Source: Acidobacteriota bacterium
GTDB taxonomy: Bacteria > Acidobacteriota > Terriglobia > Terriglobales > Acidobacteriaceae
Length of the DNA: 7,658 bases
Direction: 5' to 3'
Assembly (NCBI GenBank): GCA_021811745.1
Contig: JAJZNH010000529.1
Coordinates: forward strand, 1 to 7,658
In this document: piece after piece, positions 5,061 through 7,658 of the stretch
Numbering within the stretch: position 1 is the stretch's first letter
Layout: each line of letters begins with the position of its first letter
Position numbers and translations under genes: made by a program
The notes under the pieces: generated by a model
The model's input: only the letters and a program-made list of their open reading frames with translations
The model's database searches: none
What the model was told of the DNA's origin: nothing

Positions 5061-6608
5061 ATGACCACTCGCAGGCAGTTTCTCCAGAAGACTTTCAAGG
5101 CCGGCCTGGCTACTGCGCTGGTGCCGCTCATCGACTCCGGCTCCCGTGCCTCCGCACAGCCCCGAACCCAGGCTGCCCAAGCGGCACCCGCCGCAAATGC
5201 CGGGCACCCCAACATCCTGCTCCTATTTCCCGACCAGTGGCGGTTTGACTGGACCAGCGCCAACTCCGATCTGCCCATCCGGACGCCGAATCTCGACCGG
5301 CTGGCGAGCCTCGGAACCCGTTTTGCCAACGCCATGGTGGCCACTCCGCTCTGCGCTCCATCGCGTGCCTGCCTGGCCTCGGGCCGCGAGTACGGCCGCT
5401 GCGGAGTGCCCAGCAACGGCTACGATTACCCGGTCCGCATCAAGACTTTTTATTCCCGTCTCCGCGATGCCGGCTATCATGTGCTCGGCTGCGGCAAAAT
5501 GGACCTGGCAAAGGCTTCCGACTGGTGGGGCATCGACGGAAAGTGGCGGCTCAATTCCTGGGGATTCTCGGATGGCATCAACAACGCCGGCAAGATCGAC
5601 CAGGTCATCGGCTATGAGCTCAACAACAACCGCCCCGCCGATCCGTATCTCACCTTCCTCGACGATCGCGGCCTGCTTTCGGAGCATCTCGACGACCTGC
5701 GCAGCCGGATGAAAGGGGGATATGGCGCTACCTACCCCACGCCTCTGCCCGAGAACGCTTACTGCGACAACTGGCTTGCGGCGAATGGCCTGGACCTCAT
5801 CGACGCCGCTCCCAAGGGCAAGCCCTGGTTCCTGCAGGTGAACTGGACCGGCCCGCACAATCCCGAGGACATCACCGCCCCGATGGAAAAGCGGGTGCGC
5901 GGCCTCGCCATGCCGGCGGTCAACGGTAGCAATCAATATAACGCGGCGCAAAACCACGCCATCCGCCAGAACTACACGGCCATGTGCGAGAACATCGACC
6001 GCACCATCGGTCTCTATCTGGATAAGCTCGAGAGCCTCGGCCAACTCGACAACACCCTCATCCTGTTCAGCAGCGATCACGGTGAAATGCTGGGGGATCA
6101 CGGGCGCTGGGGCAAAACGGTTCCCTACCACCCTTCCGCTTGCGTACCGCTGACGGTGGCCGGCCCGGGAGTCCGCAAGGGGGCATCCAGTTCAGCGCTC
6201 ATCAATCACATCGACCTGGCCGCCACCTGCCTGGATTTTGCCGGAATTGCGCCGCCCAAAGACGTGGACAGCCTCTCGTTCCGCCCGGTGCTCGAAGGCC
6301 GCAGCACCAGCCACCGCGATGTCGTCTTTTCCGGTCTGGGGGCCTGGCGGATGGCCTGGGACGGCCATCTCAAGGTGATCACCGGCTTCAATGCGGCAGA
6401 GAAGCGAAATAATCCCGACTGGCCCCTCCATGCCCCGCAGGTTGACGGCGTTGCGCCGCTGGTCTTCGATCTCTCCACCGGCCCCGGCGAGAATCGCGAC
6501 CTGTCTTCGTCCATGCCGTCGCAGGCCCGGCAACTGCTTGACCGGCTGAATACGCACACCGCGGAACTCGAAGCCGCCAACCGCAAAAGCTCCGAAGCTC
6601 GCGGATAA
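5061..6608 (+). CDS. Tat-exported type I sulfatase (Cys/formylglycine type)
   Basis: Predicted periplasmic sulfatase of 515 residues that hydrolyses sulfate esters, probably on a glycan. The N-terminus MTTRRQFLQKT is a twin-arginine signal followed by a hydrophobic stretch (about 13-25) and ASA/QPR near residue 33. The catalytic signature CAPSRACLASGR begins at Cys98, the residue normally oxidised to formylglycine by a maturation enzyme not seen here. Other expected active-site residues are the metal-binding Asp58-Gln59 (FPDQ), Lys146 (GKMDL), His266 (GPHNP), Asp339-His340 (SSDHGE) and Lys352 (GRWGK). The GKxH motif has Asp148 where His is common. The start is uncertain: a TTG at 5040 adds seven residues and has a poorly spaced AAGGGA, while the ATG at 5061 puts the twin arginines at the N-terminus but has no clear Shine-Dalgarno. 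It is the first gene of an operon with the fucosidase. Fine substrate class cannot be assigned by eye. Confidence 0.93.
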   Translation: MTTRRQFLQKTFKAGLATALVPLIDSGSRASAQPRTQAAQAAPAANAGHPNILLLFPDQWRFDWTSANSDLPIRTPNLDRLASLGTRFANAMVATPLCAPSRACLASGREYGRCGVPSNGYDYPVRIKTFYSRLRDAGYHVLGCGKMDLAKASDWWGIDGKWRLNSWGFSDGINNAGKIDQVIGYELNNNRPADPYLTFLDDRGLLSEHLDDLRSRMKGGYGATYPTPLPENAYCDNWLAANGLDLIDAAPKGKPWFLQVNWTGPHNPEDITAPMEKRVRGLAMPAVNGSNQYNAAQNHAIRQNYTAMCENIDRTIGLYLDKLESLGQLDNTLILFSSDHGEMLGDHGRWGKTVPYHPSACVPLTVAGPGVRKGASSSALINHIDLAATCLDFAGIAPPKDVDSLSFRPVLEGRSTSHRDVVFSGLGAWRMAWDGHLKVITGFNAAEKRNNPDWPLHAPQVDGVAPLVFDLSTGPGENRDLSSSMPSQARQLLDRLNTHTAELEAANRKSSEARG

Positions 6609-6616
6609 GAACTTGT

Positions 6617-6622
6617 GAGGAG
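6617..6622 (+). promoter_or_regulatory. Ribosome-binding site of the fucosidase gene
   Basis: GAGGAG lies 10 nt before the TTG at 6633, in the 24-nt gap after the sulfatase stop. It decides the fucosidase start, because no ATG lies between it and the conserved domain except an in-frame one at 6678 inside the signal peptide. Confidence 0.7.
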
Positions 6623-6632
6623 AACCCATCTG

Positions 6633-7658
6633 TTGAATCGTCGACAAGCAATCCGGCTTCTGGCAGGCACATCGGGCATGCTGGCCGCCTCCCGTTCACG
6701 GGCAGCCGCACTCCTGCCGGTCGCCGGCCCGGCCCCGGCTCCCGCCAACCCGCAGAACCCCTCCGGGATCGAGTGGTTCCGGAACGCGAAATTCGGCCTG
6801 TTTATGCATTACGGCCTTTATAGCCAGCTCGGTCGGGGCGAGTGGGTCATGCTCCGCGAGAAGATCCCTCTCACTCAGTACGAGCAGCTCCGCAACAGCT
6901 TCCGCCCCGACAAGTTCGACGCCAATCAGATCGCCAGCCTGGCCGTGGACGCGGGCATGAAGTATGTAAATCTGACTGCCAAGCACCACGAAGGCTTTTG
7001 CCTCTTCCGCACCCGGCAAACCACTTACAACAGTGCCGATGCGCCCGCTCGCCGCGACCTGGTCCACGAGTTGGCCGAAGCCTGCAGCAAGCGCAATCTC
7101 GGGCTCTTTCTCTATTATTCGATGGGCGCGGACTGGCACCACCCATGGTTCCTCGACCCCAGCGCCGGGTGGGAGTTCTACCGGCCGGCCTATGCCGTCA
7201 AACCGGCGCAGTACAAGTGGCGCAAGGACTCCGATTTCCGCCACTACATCGACTACGTGCACGCGCAGCTCCGCGAGTTGCTGACCCAGTACGGTCCGCT
7301 CTCCGGCATCTGGTTCGACCCGCTCATGGGCTACTACGCGCGCCCGGATCTGTTCCCCATGGACGAGACCTACCGCCTGATCCGCAGTCTGCAGCCGCAC
7401 TGCCTGGTCTCGTTCAAGCAGGGCGCCACCGGGAACGAAGATTTTGCGGCCCCAGAACGGCAGGCCGCCGGCATTCACTCGTACGACAGCATCCTCCCCG
7501 CCCGCCGCGCCAACGCCCAAGCGGTGGCCGCTCGAGCCTGGGACAAGAATCGCAGCAAGCCGGTGGAGATCTGCGACACGATGCAACCCGGGGTGTGGGG
7601 CTATAACCGCAGTGACGACCACAAGCACCGCACCGCGCCCGAGGTCCTGGCGCTTTAC
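6633..7658 (+). CDS. GH29 alpha-L-fucosidase, Tat-exported, 3' end beyond the window
   Basis: Open frame of 342 codons from TTG to the right edge with no stop; the C-terminal part is missing. Expected to release L-fucose from glycans in the periplasm by a retaining mechanism. The N-terminus MNRRQAIRLLAG with an Ala-rich stretch and a PAPAPANPQNP linker (about 33-43) looks like a twin-arginine signal. The GH29 domain starts at about residue 47: AKFGLFMHYGLYS, GEWVML, FRPDKFDANQIASLAVDAGMKYVNLTAKHHEGF (about 90-122), then YYSMGADWHHP and SGIWFDP, where Asp229 (codon 7317-7319) aligns with the family nucleophile. VEICDTMQPGVWGYN (about 311-325) is the usual later motif. The nucleophile is followed by Pro, where WFDG is more common. 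The acid/base Glu varies between subfamilies and is not assigned. The gene lies 24 nt after the sulfatase with its own ribosome-binding site, so the two are almost surely co-transcribed. Confidence 0.93.
   Translation, partial: MNRRQAIRLLAGTSGMLAASRSRAAALLPVAGPAPAPANPQNPSGIEWFRNAKFGLFMHYGLYSQLGRGEWVMLREKIPLTQYEQLRNSFRPDKFDANQIASLAVDAGMKYVNLTAKHHEGFCLFRTRQTTYNSADAPARRDLVHELAEACSKRNLGLFLYYSMGADWHHPWFLDPSAGWEFYRPAYAVKPAQYKWRKDSDFRHYIDYVHAQLRELLTQYGPLSGIWFDPLMGYYARPDLFPMDETYRLIRSLQPHCLVSFKQGATGNEDFAAPERQAAGIHSYDSILPARRANAQAVAARAWDKNRSKPVEICDTMQPGVWGYNRSDDHKHRTAPEVLALY

Noticed and set aside
5223..6131. 302-residue minus-strand open frame opposite the sulfatase
   Set aside because: The plus-strand frame contains the full sulfatase signature set; the antisense frame has none and no ribosome-binding site that I can see.
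6696..7628. 310-residue minus-strand open frame opposite the fucosidase
   Set aside because: It looks long and orderly, but every GH29 motif is on the plus strand in the frame that runs off the edge. The antisense frame is a by-product of codon bias.
1..7658. tRNA, rRNA, CRISPR array, insertion sequence or attachment site
   Set aside because: Looked for on both strands: no tRNA-like cloverleaf, no regularly spaced repeats, no transposase-like frame or terminal inverted repeats.

Overview
The window reads as a small glycan-scavenging locus from a GC-rich Gram-negative bacterium, most likely an acidobacterium (Solibacter/Bryobacter-like or a relative). The main clue is the 1,137-residue TonB-dependent receptor. 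It has an N-terminal carboxypeptidase-regulatory-like domain, a plug with a DLPLNGRNF motif, an LPFGRGR segment late in the barrel, an FRAEAFNALNHP motif near the C-terminus and a final Phe, a combination typical of the very large Oar-like receptor families of Acidobacteriota. Planctomycetes also carry many sulfatases and GH29 enzymes, but this receptor style fits them less well. Taxonomy here is inference from protein style, not a database result.

Layout: (1) 49-3462, minus strand: outer-membrane TonB-dependent receptor. (2) 3463-3924: gap holding the receptor's ribosome-binding site, a long leader with a hairpin, a strong promoter with dyads, and the terminator of the next gene. (3) 3925-4683, minus strand: DeoR-family regulator. 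(4) 4684-5060: divergent control region with a promoter for each side and a nearly identical 15-bp element at each. (5) 5061-6608, plus strand: Tat-exported type I sulfatase of the Cys (formylglycine) type. (6) 6633 to beyond the right edge, plus strand: Tat-exported GH29 alpha-L-fucosidase, 24 nt after the sulfatase and with its own Shine-Dalgarno. The fucosidase reading frame is open to the edge and lacks its 3' end.

The proposed working unit is: the receptor takes a glycan fragment across the outer membrane, the periplasmic sulfatase removes sulfate esters, the fucosidase releases L-fucose, and the DeoR regulator responds to a sugar-derived signal. The sulfatase plus fucosidase pair suggests a sulfated fucose-containing glycan (fucoidan-like, or a mucin or plant/algal glycan), but the substrate is not proven by the sequence.

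The most useful new observation is in the control DNA. The promoter of the receptor (minus strand, 3661 down to 3621) and that of the sulfatase-fucosidase operon (plus strand, 4873-4913) agree at 31 of 41 ungapped positions, including the spacer and the region downstream of the -10. Separately, a 15-bp element CAGTTC(A/C)GAATTGAC sits in front of both the regulator and the sulfatase promoters. Together these point to a local regulon joining the receptor, the regulator and the two enzymes, although the receptor and the enzymes are on opposite strands with the regulator gene between them.
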